The notes under the pieces are model-generated. The model searched no databases and had not been told where the DNA came from. It saw only the letters and a program-made list of their open reading frames with translations. Of a stretch of 8,122 nucleotides of DNA, positions 1 through 6,664 are shown piece by piece (position 1 is the stretch's first letter; every line of letters starts with the position of its first letter). The stretch covers positions 90,273-98,394 of the forward strand of contig PBDF01000006.1 in the NCBI GenBank assembly GCA_002717285.1, written 5' to 3'. This stretch comes from Magnetovibrio sp. GTDB taxonomy: Bacteria > Pseudomonadota > Alphaproteobacteria > Rhodospirillales_A > JABHCV01. A program made the translations under genes and the position numbers.

Positions 1-393
1 AATGAGTCTATTGCGCATCCAAATTTTAAAGAATCCTTTATAAGGGCTAATTCTCGTGATGCAGTGCCGACGGTTCAAATAGATCCTAGATTTCCGATTA
101 TCCCTGTTCGTGCTCTTGTCAATGAAGGTACCAAGCTATTCAGTCAAGCTCAGCGCGAAGCAGCAGTTCGTGTTGAAAAGGGTGAGGTCGAATTAAAAGA
201 AGCCCAGCTTGAAATAGAGCATTTTTGGGCTGGTGCCCTAAAGCGTGCAGTAATTGAAGGTGACGTGGAATACGGCTCTTTGATGGCAGGACAGAGTGTT
301 GGCATGGTTAAAACTGAACAGCCAACCCAAGAAATCATTGATGAGCTTATTCATCAAGCAATCCACTGCTTGAGCAACAGAGGAAAATCATAA
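1..393 (+). CDS. Nitronate monooxygenase (2-nitropropane dioxygenase family), 3' part only
   Basis: The reading frame is open from the first base of the window and ends at TAA 391-393, giving the last 130 residues of a longer protein. A GTG at 64 lies in the middle of this frame and is not a credible start, because the conserved sequence continues upstream of it. The piece resembles the C-terminal part of FMN-dependent nitronate monooxygenases: an A-H-P-x-F/Y-K segment, then a P-V-R-A-L-V-N stretch about 37 residues into the fragment, then a charged helix, then the glycine-rich G-S-L-M-A-G-Q-S-V-G motif near residue 100. The family oxidises alkyl nitronates (such as propionate 3-nitronate) to carbonyl compounds and nitrite in the cytosol, using a TIM-barrel flavin site that lies upstream of this window. 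FabK-type enoyl-ACP reductases are related and cannot be excluded from the C-terminus alone. ptsP follows after 58 bp on the same strand. Confidence 0.82.
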   Translation, partial: NESIAHPNFKESFIRANSRDAVPTVQIDPRFPIIPVRALVNEGTKLFSQAQREAAVRVEKGEVELKEAQLEIEHFWAGALKRAVIEGDVEYGSLMAGQSVGMVKTEQPTQEIIDELIHQAIHCLSNRGKS

Positions 394-414
394 AAGACCT
401 ATCAATACACCCCT

Positions 415-442
415 TTGAGATTAGGAAGGTTTAACTCATAAT
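415..442 (+). promoter_or_regulatory. Candidate sigma-70 promoter for ptsP
   Basis: TTGAGA (415-420, 5 of 6 to TTGACA) is followed after 16 bp by CATAAT (437-442, 5 of 6 to TATAAT). Transcription would start near 448-451, at or just before the ptsP ATG at 452, so a transcript from it would be leaderless or nearly so. The match is seen directly; activity is inferred, and matches of this quality arise by chance in AT-rich DNA. Confidence 0.4.
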
Positions 443-451
443 TCACTTGGC

Positions 452-2764
452 ATGACAGTTCCTCCAATAAAATCCAGCCTAAGTTCTCCCATGATGCCTG
501 TCTCGCGTCAGCTTTTGGCCCGAGTGCGTGATGTTATGGCTGGTGCTGATGAAGCCCAGCAGCGCCTTAACAAAATTGTTTCTGTTATTGCAGCCGATAT
601 GGTTACTGAAGTTTGCTCAGTTTATGTGATACGTCCGGGAGAGGTGCTGGAATTATTTGCTACCAAGGGCTTAAATGAATCAGCCGTTCATAATACACGC
701 CTTCGTGTTGGCGAGGGTTTGATTGGAATGGTGGGTGCACAAGCTCGTCCTATAGCTTTAGCGGATGCAGCAAGCCATCCTGACTTTGTGCTACGTCCGG
801 AAACAGGAGAGGAACTGTACCAATCACTAATGGGTGTACCTGTCTTGCGTGGAGGTAGGGTTATTGGTGTCATAAGCGTTCAGAATAGAATTCGGCGCAA
901 TTATAGTGATGAGGAAATTGAAGTTTTAGAGACTGTCGCCATGGTTCTAGCTGAATTGATCAGTGGCGGTGAATTGATTGATCGTGCAGAACTGATGCCA
1001 GCGGATGGTAATGCATTGCTGCCTCTCAGAATTGGAGGGTTGACATTTAACCCAGGCCTTGGGGTAGGTGTTGCTGTCCTTCACGAGCCCAAGTTTAATG
1101 TTACTAGTTTAGTAGCTGAAGACGTCGATTTTGAGCATGAGCGTTTGAAAATAGCTGTGTCGGAGATGCATGGTGCACTTGACGACATGATGAAAAAAAC
1201 TGATCTGGCAGCGTCAGGTGAACATCGTGAAGTGCTTGAAACTTACCAAATGATCTCAGAGGACACGGGTTGGTTCAATCGTATTGATGAGGCTGTTTCT
1301 AGTGGTTTGACTGCTGAGGCTGCTGTTCAAAAAATAAATAACGATATTCGGGCTAGAATGAATCAAGTTACTGATTCGTATCTGCGTGAAAGAATTTTAG
1401 ATTTAGAGGATCTAAGTACTCGCTTATTGCAACATTTAAGTGGGTCAAAAGCCTTAAAAGGATCTCTTGCTGGAAATGAAACTTACTACGATGTTAACAA
1501 TTTGGTCTTGATTGCACGTAACATGGGACCTGCGCAATTACTGGACTACGAACGTTCCAAGCTTGTGGGATTGGTGCTCGAGGAGGGTTCCCCAACGGCA
1601 CATGTGTCTATTGTGGCAAGGGCTTTGGACATTCCAGTAGTTGGTCAGGCCCGCAATATACTTAATCAAATTGAAACTGGTGAACCTATCATTATTGATG
1701 GAACCAATGCGCAGGTTTTTATTCGTCCTGGTGAAGAGGTTTGCGAACGCTTTAGAAATAGTGCTCGCGTGCGAGCTGAACGTAAGGCATCATATTCTCA
1801 ACTTCGTGATATGGAGAGTGTTACAAAGGATGGGATCCACATAAATCTTAATATAAATGCTGGTTTGTTAATTGATGTACCATATTTGCATGACACGGGT
1901 GCGGATGGGGTTGGCCTTTATCGGACTGAAGTGCCGTTCATGGTTCGCTCTGAATTTCCTGATGTAAAAGCTCAACGTGAAATATATACCAAGGTATTTG
2001 AACAGTCTTCGAATAAGCCTGTGACTTTTCGTACTCTCGATGTTGGGAGTGATAAAATTTTGCCTTACTGGAATGCACAAGATGAGGCAAATCCAGCCAT
2101 GGGCTGGAGAGCTATAAGAATTTCATTGGATCGGCCAATGATTATGCGCCGGCAATTGCGAGCCTTGATTCAGGCTGCTGAAGGTAGAGATCTATCCGTC
2201 ATGTTTCCCATGATTGCTGAAGTTTCAGAGTTTGATAAGGCGCGCTCTTTGCTGCAGCGTGAATTAAAGCGAGAAATAGAGCGTGGCAGAAATATTCCAA
2301 AGAGCGTAAGGGCTGGTGTCATGCTAGAAGTTCCGTCCTTGCTGTTTCAATTGCCTGTTTTACTTGAGCGAGTAGATTTTGTGTCTGTAGGAAGTAATGA
2401 TTTGTGCCAATTTTTGTTTGCGGCAGATCGTGGAAATCCACGATTATCCAAACGTTATGATACGCTTTCTCCACCTGTTCTATCAATGCTTCGTGATATT
2501 GTTCTTCATTGCGATGGGGCAGGGGTTGATCTAAGTCTTTGTGGTGAGATGGCAGCTGAGCCCCTTGACGCAATGGCGCTAATTGGTATCGGTTTTCGGA
2601 GCATTTCCGTTCAGCCAAGTGCAGTTGGTCCTATTAAAGCAATGATTAGAAGTTTGAGGGTCAAGCCCCTGGGACAATACATGAACACGCTATATGGTTT
2701 GTCACAACATAGTCTTCGCGGAAACATACTATCCTTTGCAAAGGATCAAGGAGTAAGGGTATAG
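452..2764 (+). CDS. ptsP: Phosphoenolpyruvate-protein phosphotransferase PtsP (EI-Ntr) with N-terminal GAF domain
   Basis: EI-Ntr is the first enzyme of the nitrogen phosphotransferase system: it autophosphorylates from PEP and passes the phosphate to NPr, then EIIA-Ntr, in the cytosol. The 770 residues show a GAF domain (about 27-170), which senses glutamine in studied alphaproteobacteria, an HPr/NPr-binding helical region (about 213-345), the phosphohistidine domain with T-A-H-V at His384, and the PEP-binding barrel (about 450-745). Against remembered E. coli enzyme I numbering, the key residues sit at a constant offset of +195: His384 (189), Arg491 (296), Arg527 (332), Glu626 (431), Asp650 (455) and Cys697 (502, in C-G-E-M-A). 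The catalytic core is therefore intact. ATG 452 is the most upstream start possible, because TAG at 422-424 closes the frame and no other start codon lies between. It has no Shine-Dalgarno at normal distance (GGAAGG at 424-429 is 22 bp away). ATG 491 or 494 are alternatives. A 157-bp gap separates it from the next gene. Confidence 0.97.
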   Translation: MTVPPIKSSLSSPMMPVSRQLLARVRDVMAGADEAQQRLNKIVSVIAADMVTEVCSVYVIRPGEVLELFATKGLNESAVHNTRLRVGEGLIGMVGAQARPIALADAASHPDFVLRPETGEELYQSLMGVPVLRGGRVIGVISVQNRIRRNYSDEEIEVLETVAMVLAELISGGELIDRAELMPADGNALLPLRIGGLTFNPGLGVGVAVLHEPKFNVTSLVAEDVDFEHERLKIAVSEMHGALDDMMKKTDLAASGEHREVLETYQMISEDTGWFNRIDEAVSSGLTAEAAVQKINNDIRARMNQVTDSYLRERILDLEDLSTRLLQHLSGSKALKGSLAGNETYYDVNNLVLIARNMGPAQLLDYERSKLVGLVLEEGSPTAHVSIVARALDIPVVGQARNILNQIETGEPIIIDGTNAQVFIRPGEEVCERFRNSARVRAERKASYSQLRDMESVTKDGIHINLNINAGLLIDVPYLHDTGADGVGLYRTEVPFMVRSEFPDVKAQREIYTKVFEQSSNKPVTFRTLDVGSDKILPYWNAQDEANPAMGWRAIRISLDRPMIMRRQLRALIQAAEGRDLSVMFPMIAEVSEFDKARSLLQRELKREIERGRNIPKSVRAGVMLEVPSLLFQLPVLLERVDFVSVGSNDLCQFLFAADRGNPRLSKRYDTLSPPVLSMLRDIVLHCDGAGVDLSLCGEMAAEPLDAMALIGIGFRSISVQPSAVGPIKAMIRSLRVKPLGQYMNTLYGLSQHSLRGNILSFAKDQGVRV

Positions 2765-2799
2765 TTTTGATGTTCTTGGTGAGTGATGCAGAATAGAAC

Positions 2800-2838
2800 T
2801 TGTTTTGGTATTTTTTTCAGAGGATAATTTAATATAAT
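2800..2838 (+). promoter_or_regulatory. Candidate promoter upstream of the rodZ-ispG-hisS-hemA-prfA cluster
   Basis: TTGTTT (2800-2805) and GATAAT (2823-2828, 5 of 6) are 17 bp apart. A perfect TATAAT follows at 2833-2838 but lacks a well-spaced -35 box. This is the only gap above 60 bp in the window, so it is the natural place for the downstream operon's promoter. A start near 2835-2845 would give a leader of about 80 nt before ATG 2922. The boxes are seen; function is inferred. Confidence 0.4.
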
Positions 2839-2841
2839 CCT
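2821..2841. repeat. Imperfect inverted repeat overlapping the -10 boxes (possible operator)
   Basis: AGGATAA (2821-2827) and TAATCCT (2835-2841) form an inverted repeat with a 7-bp centre. The outer five bases, AGGAT/ATCCT, pair perfectly, and six of seven positions match overall. The arms cover GATAAT at 2823-2828 and part of TATAAT at 2833-2838. A repressor-type binding site is one reading; chance symmetry in AT-rich DNA is another. It is too AT-rich and loop-heavy, with no U-run after it, to be a terminator. Confidence 0.25.
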
Positions 2842-2909
2842 TGAGGTTGGAATTTATCCAAGATTATTTCTATCTCAAAAAAACTTGGAAGTCTATTGTT
2901 TGCTTTCAT

Positions 2910-2914
2910 GGGGA
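2910..2914 (+). promoter_or_regulatory. Ribosome binding site that decides the rodZ-like start
   Basis: GGGGA lies 7 bp before ATG 2922. The frame also stays open to a TTG at 2841, but that codon has no Shine-Dalgarno, and the 27 extra residues (rich in aromatic residues and lysine) are unlike the start of this family. ATG 2922 is therefore preferred. Confidence 0.65.
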
Positions 2915-2921
2915 AATTAAA

Positions 2922-4130
2922 ATGACCTTACAAGGTAAAAACACCGAAGTTTTACAAGAGGAAGAAACTAACCTGAATAATGTAGGGGCATTGTTGAAGG
3001 CTTCGCGCATAAGGCTAGGTCATGACCTTCGTTCTGTAGCTCAAACCCTCCATATTCGCTATATTTATTTGGAGGCTATTGAAGATGGACGCTATGAAGA
3101 GTTGCCTGGAGCTGTTTACGTGGCTGGTTTTATGCGTTCTTACGCAGATTTTCTAGGCCTAGATAGTGAAGAAGTTGTGCGTCGCAGTAAAGATGAGATT
3201 GCATCGCAGTCTGTTAATACTGAACTTGTTTTTCCTGAACCAATTCCAGAGACCAGCCTCCCAGGTGGGGCTGTAGTTTTAATAGGTGTAGTTATTTTCT
3301 TTCTTGCTTACGGTGGCTGGTACGTAGGCACAACTGATGATACCCTCAACGATACTGCAATTTCTTCAGTTCCTGAGCATCTCAGCTCCAAGGAGAACAA
3401 AAGTGAGGCAGAGAGTAAAACCGAACCTATTTTTGTTGCGGATGCCAATGAACCTTTATCAGAAAGTCTCCAAAGTACTGAATCAGAGGCAAAAGAAAAA
3501 CTTGGAGTAACTGAAAGTAATATATCAGATGAGGGTAGCCCAGTCCAAAAAACCCAAGCTACTCAAAAAGTAGTCGATAAACCAAAAACTGAACAAATAG
3601 ACTTCGCGGCTCAAACTTCAAAAAAGAAAAAAGCAAACATTACAGATGTCGAGCCCGAGGACATGGATGCGCCTTCCCCAAAACCTGTAGTCAATCCACA
3701 ACCTAAAACCGAGCCTCTTTCAGTAGAGTCAACAGAGAGCACGCAAGGTTCTGGATCAGCAGACATTGAAAAACCTATGCAGTCTCAAAGTGTATCTCAA
3801 ACACCTTTGAAGACTGAGAATAATGAAGAAAGCAAGATTTATGGTACAGAAAACGAAGATTTTAAAATTCTTGTTAGAGCACGAAGAAATAGTTGGATTC
3901 AAGTTCGCGATAACAATGCAAATAAATTGTTGCTAACTCAATTGCTTAAGACAGGTGATAGTTATCAGGTGCCAAATAAATCAGGCCTTGTCCTTTTGAC
4001 TGGTAATGCCGGAGCATTAGAAATACTTGTGGAAGGTAAACCTGTGCCAGATCTTGCCCCGCCTGGGACTATTTTGAAAAACATCACACTTGATCCGGAT
4101 AAGTTACGGCTGGGCTCTGCTGCACAATAG
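2922..4130 (+). CDS. rodZ: RodZ-like membrane protein: N-terminal helix-turn-helix, one membrane span, periplasmic C-terminal domain
   Basis: RodZ-family proteins bind MreB through a cytoplasmic helix-turn-helix fold and link it to the cell-wall elongation machinery. The 402 residues show the expected order. A helix-turn-helix domain (about 19-92) contains V-G-A-L-L-K-A-S-R, the Y-L-E-A-I-E-D-G recognition region and the F-M-R-S-Y-A-D-F-L-G segment typical of the family. One hydrophobic span of about 22 residues follows (about 115-136). A long linker rich in Ser, Glu, Lys, Gln and Pro (about 137-312) includes four K-T-E repeats and a Lys run at 234-237. A compact C-terminal domain of DUF4115 type (about 313-395) contains S-W-I-Q-V-R-D. 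The gene sits directly before ispG and hisS, as rodZ does in E. coli, which supports the name. E. coli RodZ is shorter (337 aa); the difference is mostly linker. Such genes are often annotated only as helix-turn-helix proteins; a DNA-binding role is less likely given the anchor and C-terminal domain. ispG begins 24 bp later. Confidence 0.85.
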   Translation: MTLQGKNTEVLQEEETNLNNVGALLKASRIRLGHDLRSVAQTLHIRYIYLEAIEDGRYEELPGAVYVAGFMRSYADFLGLDSEEVVRRSKDEIASQSVNTELVFPEPIPETSLPGGAVVLIGVVIFFLAYGGWYVGTTDDTLNDTAISSVPEHLSSKENKSEAESKTEPIFVADANEPLSESLQSTESEAKEKLGVTESNISDEGSPVQKTQATQKVVDKPKTEQIDFAAQTSKKKKANITDVEPEDMDAPSPKPVVNPQPKTEPLSVESTESTQGSGSADIEKPMQSQSVSQTPLKTENNEESKIYGTENEDFKILVRARRNSWIQVRDNNANKLLLTQLLKTGDSYQVPNKSGLVLLTGNAGALEILVEGKPVPDLAPPGTILKNITLDPDKLRLGSAAQ

Positions 4131-4140
4131 ACCAAACACG

Positions 4141-4146
4141 TGAGGA
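4141..4146 (+). promoter_or_regulatory. Ribosome binding site for ispG (supports a TTG start)
   Basis: TGAGGA lies 8 bp before TTG 4155. No ATG or GTG in frame lies close to it, and the conserved IspG N-terminus begins within about 10 residues of this codon, so the TTG start is well supported. Confidence 0.6.
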
Positions 4147-4154
4147 TATAAGAC

Positions 4155-5393
4155 TTGTTTGACGTTCCCCAATCTGCAAGACGAAAAAGTGTTGCGGTTG
4201 ATATTGGCCCTGTAAGGGTTGGTGGTAATCAACCTATCGTGGTTCAGTCAATGACCAACACGGATACTGCCGATATCAATTCTTCGGTTGCCCAAGTAGC
4301 TGCACTTGCTAAAGCTGGCTCTGAATTGGTCCGATTAACTGTAGATAGGGACGAGGCAGCAAAAGCTATCCCCCATATCCGTGATAAATTAGAAGCTATG
4401 GGTATATCAGTCCCGTTAGTAGGAGACTTTCACTACATAGGTCATAAACTTTTAAAAGATAATCCAGCCTGTGCTGAAGCTTTGTCAAAATACCGTATCA
4501 ATCCAGGCAATGTGGGTTTTAAGGAAAAAAAGGATAAGCAATTTTCAACCATGATTGAAACTGCGCTTAGGTTCGATCGTCCGGTCAGAATTGGGGTTAA
4601 CTGGGGATCTTTAGATCAAGAACTTGTAGCATCATTAATGGACGAAAACCACAGACTTGCAGAGCCTCTAGAGGCTGTTTATGTTACTCGTGAAGCACTC
4701 ATTCGGTCTGCCTTGGATAGCGCCAAACGAGCACTCGAACTGGGTATGAGTGCGAATAAGATAATTCTATCTTGTAAGGTTAGTGGAGTTCAGGATCTGA
4801 TTGCCATATATCGAGATTTGGCAGTGCGTTGTGATTACTCACTGCACTTGGGGCTTACAGAGGCAGGCATGGGATCAAAAGGTATTGTCGCCTCAAGCAC
4901 CGCATTGGGAGTACTATTGCAAGAGGGTATTGGAGATACTATTCGAGTTTCCTTGACGCCTGAGCCGGGAGGTGACAGAACACAGGAGGTAATTGTTTCT
5001 CAGGAATTACTGCAAACCATGGGACTGCGATCATTCACACCTCAAGTCACGGCTTGTCCTGGATGTGGGCGTACTACAAGTACTGTCTTTCAAGACTTGG
5101 CTCAAAAAATACAGTTGCATGTTCGCCATTCAATGCCCAAATGGCGAAATGAGTATGTCGGAGCTGAAGACCTAAAACTTGCTGTTATGGGTTGCATTGT
5201 GAATGGTCCCGGTGAGAGTAAACACGCAGATATAGGGATTAGTTTACCTGGAACGGGTGAGGAGCCGTCAGCCCCAGTTTTTATTGATGGTAAAAAGAAA
5301 ATGATTTTGCGCGGTCCTAATATCGTAGAAGAATTCAAGAAGGTCATTGATGATTACATAGCTAATCGTTACACGCCTAGAAGTGGACAATGA
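4155..5393 (+). CDS. ispG: 4-hydroxy-3-methylbut-2-en-1-yl diphosphate synthase IspG (GcpE), MEP pathway
   Basis: IspG reductively converts methylerythritol cyclodiphosphate to HMBPP, the penultimate step of the MEP isoprenoid pathway, using a [4Fe-4S] cluster with flavodoxin or ferredoxin as electron donor. The 412 residues show the family's early V-Q-S-M-T-N-T-D-T motif (about 31-39), the barrel motifs G-D-F-H-Y and R-I-N-P-G-N-V-G, and R-I-G-V-N-W-G-S-L. The cluster ligands are Cys301 and Cys304 in A-C-P-G-C-G-R-T, Cys347 in M-G-C-I-V-N-G-P-G, and Glu354 in G-P-G-E-S. The Cys347-Glu354 spacing of 7 equals that of E. coli C305-E312. The protein is about 40 residues longer than the E. coli enzyme (372), as is usual in alpha- and betaproteobacteria; about 11 of these lie between the second and third cysteines. 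The start is TTG with a good Shine-Dalgarno. It follows rodZ by 24 bp and precedes hisS by 22 bp, so the three are probably co-transcribed. Confidence 0.97.
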   Translation: MFDVPQSARRKSVAVDIGPVRVGGNQPIVVQSMTNTDTADINSSVAQVAALAKAGSELVRLTVDRDEAAKAIPHIRDKLEAMGISVPLVGDFHYIGHKLLKDNPACAEALSKYRINPGNVGFKEKKDKQFSTMIETALRFDRPVRIGVNWGSLDQELVASLMDENHRLAEPLEAVYVTREALIRSALDSAKRALELGMSANKIILSCKVSGVQDLIAIYRDLAVRCDYSLHLGLTEAGMGSKGIVASSTALGVLLQEGIGDTIRVSLTPEPGGDRTQEVIVSQELLQTMGLRSFTPQVTACPGCGRTTSTVFQDLAQKIQLHVRHSMPKWRNEYVGAEDLKLAVMGCIVNGPGESKHADIGISLPGTGEEPSAPVFIDGKKKMILRGPNIVEEFKKVIDDYIANRYTPRSGQ

Positions 5394-5402
5394 TTAAACG
5401 GA

Positions 5403-5407
5403 AGAGG
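5403..5407 (+). promoter_or_regulatory. Ribosome binding site for hisS
   Basis: AGAGG, within the purine run GGAAGAGG at 5400-5407, lies 8 bp before ATG 5416. It supports that start; the conserved L-Q-P-V-R-G-T-R-D motif begins at residue 3. Confidence 0.6.
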
Positions 5408-5415
5408 TCAAAATC

Positions 5416-6657
5416 ATGACTTTGCAGCCGGTTCGAGGCACACGTGACCTATTATCCGATGAAGCCTTACGTCATCGCAAAGTCATAGATACTGTTCGTG
5501 ACATTTCTGCTCTTTATGGTTTTGATGAAATAGAAACGCCTATTTTAGAGCGTGCAGAGGTGTTTTCTCGAACACTAGGTGACACTTCTGACATAGTTAC
5601 AAAGGAAATGTACACCTTTGAAGATAAGTCAGGTGATTTGTTGACCTTGAGGCCAGAAAATACAGCAGGGGTGGCGCGTGCTTTTATCTCAGGTGGTCTC
5701 ACCCAGTATTTACCACTTAAATTTGTTTATCAAGGGCCCATGTTCCGATATGAGCGACCGCAAAAGGGTCGTCTTCGCCAATTTCATCAAACTGGTGTGG
5801 AAATTCTCGGTGTCGAAGGGCCTTTAGCCGATGTTGAAATAATTGCCTTGGGTTCTCACTATCTTGAGTCGCTTGGTATTCGTAACAAAACTGTTCTTGA
5901 ATTAAACAGTCTTGGTGATAGCGAGAGTAGAATAGCTTATCGTACAAAACTGGTAAATTATTTTAAGGAACACATGAATTCGCTCTCTAAAGATAGCCGT
6001 GAGCGTCTTAAGCATAATCCCCTGCGAATTCTCGACTCCAAGGATCAAAGTGATAGAGTAATTATTAAGAATGCACCAATGATTATGGATAGCCTTAATG
6101 ATTATTCTCGTGATTTTTTTGAGAATGTCAAAAGAGGACTTAATGTAGCTGGTGTTGATTATGTTATCAATCCACGCCTTGTTCGTGGTCTTGATTATTA
6201 TTGTCACACGGCATTTGAATTTACGACTACGCAGCTAGGTGCTCAAGGGGCGCTTGTAGCAGGCGGGCGTTACGATGGCTTAATCAAGCAAATGGGTGGT
6301 CCACAAACGCCAGGTGTTGGTTGGGCAGCAGGTATTGAACGTCTAGCTATGATGATTGATGCTCCGGAGGGAGGGCCTCGTCCTATTGCTGTTATTCCAA
6401 TCGGGGAGGAGGCCCAAACACAAGCTCTCATAATCACACAGAAGCTTCGCCAAAGTGGCTTTTGTATTGAATTGAGTTATTCGGGAGGTATGAAAAAACG
6501 AATGAAGCGTGCAAATAGTGTGAATGCAATTGCAGCAGTTATCCTAGGTGAGGAAGAATTGTTTAAGAGGGTGGCAACTGTAAGAAATATGGAAAGTGGT
6601 GATCAGATAGAGGTGTCGTTAGCATCTTTGGAGGAGCACCTGGCCAGCTATTGTTAG
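5416..6657 (+). CDS. hisS: Histidine-tRNA ligase (histidyl-tRNA synthetase)
   Basis: HisRS is a cytosolic class II synthetase dimer that charges tRNA-His with histidine using ATP. The 413 residues are near the usual bacterial length (424 in E. coli). Visible parts are the N-terminal P-V-R-G-T-R-D motif, the motif 1 region (about 38-60), T-L-R-P-E-N-T (about 77-83), motif 2 with F-R-Y-E-R-P-Q-K-G-R and Arg111, the histidine-specific segment R-G-L-D-Y-Y at 257-262 with catalytic Arg257, G-G-R-Y-D-G-L at 283-289, and motif 3 around G-W-A-A-G-I-E-R-L (302-310). The C-terminal anticodon-binding domain runs from about 325. All catalytic motifs are present, which excludes the HisZ regulatory paralogue. 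Motif 2 is of the canonical bacterial type rather than the divergent one of many alphaproteobacteria. hemA starts 7 bp after its stop codon. Confidence 0.98.
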   Translation: MTLQPVRGTRDLLSDEALRHRKVIDTVRDISALYGFDEIETPILERAEVFSRTLGDTSDIVTKEMYTFEDKSGDLLTLRPENTAGVARAFISGGLTQYLPLKFVYQGPMFRYERPQKGRLRQFHQTGVEILGVEGPLADVEIIALGSHYLESLGIRNKTVLELNSLGDSESRIAYRTKLVNYFKEHMNSLSKDSRERLKHNPLRILDSKDQSDRVIIKNAPMIMDSLNDYSRDFFENVKRGLNVAGVDYVINPRLVRGLDYYCHTAFEFTTTQLGAQGALVAGGRYDGLIKQMGGPQTPGVGWAAGIERLAMMIDAPEGGPRPIAVIPIGEEAQTQALIITQKLRQSGFCIELSYSGGMKKRMKRANSVNAIAAVILGEEELFKRVATVRNMESGDQIEVSLASLEEHLASYC

Positions 6658-6664
6658 CGAAGCT

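Noticed and set aside
64..393. A complete small 109-aa gene beginning at GTG 64
   Set aside because: The same frame is open back to base 1 with family-like sequence (A-H-P-x-F-K), so this is the tail of a longer gene.
2319..2618. 99-aa antisense open frame inside ptsP
   Set aside because: It lies fully within the PEP-binding domain coding region, has no recognisable protein features, and is a shadow of the sense codons.
2791..2817. Possible intrinsic terminator after ptsP ending in T7 (2811-2817)
   Set aside because: Only a weak AGAA/TTTT stem with a wobble pair precedes the T-run, with extra bases between. It is not a GC-rich hairpin.
2847..2861. Small hairpin TTGGA-ATTTA-TCCAA in the ptsP-rodZ gap
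   Set aside because: A 5-bp stem with no U-run or extension is expected by chance; it is not enough for a terminator or riboswitch.
2841..2921. TTG 2841 as the start of the rodZ-like gene, adding 27 residues
   Set aside because: There is no Shine-Dalgarno before it and the extra residues do not resemble the family N-terminus. The codon also lies at the edge of the putative promoter, and ATG 2922 has GGGGA 7 bp upstream.
5902..6207. 101-aa antisense open frame inside hisS
   Set aside because: It is overlapped entirely by conserved hisS sequence, and its Ile/Thr-rich composition is what a reverse-strand shadow of AT-rich coding DNA gives.
6630..6636. GGAGGAG near the hisS end as the hemA ribosome site
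   Set aside because: It is 28 bp from the GTG start, and no hemA-frame start codon lies between it and GTG 6665. It simply encodes part of S-L-E-E-H-L.
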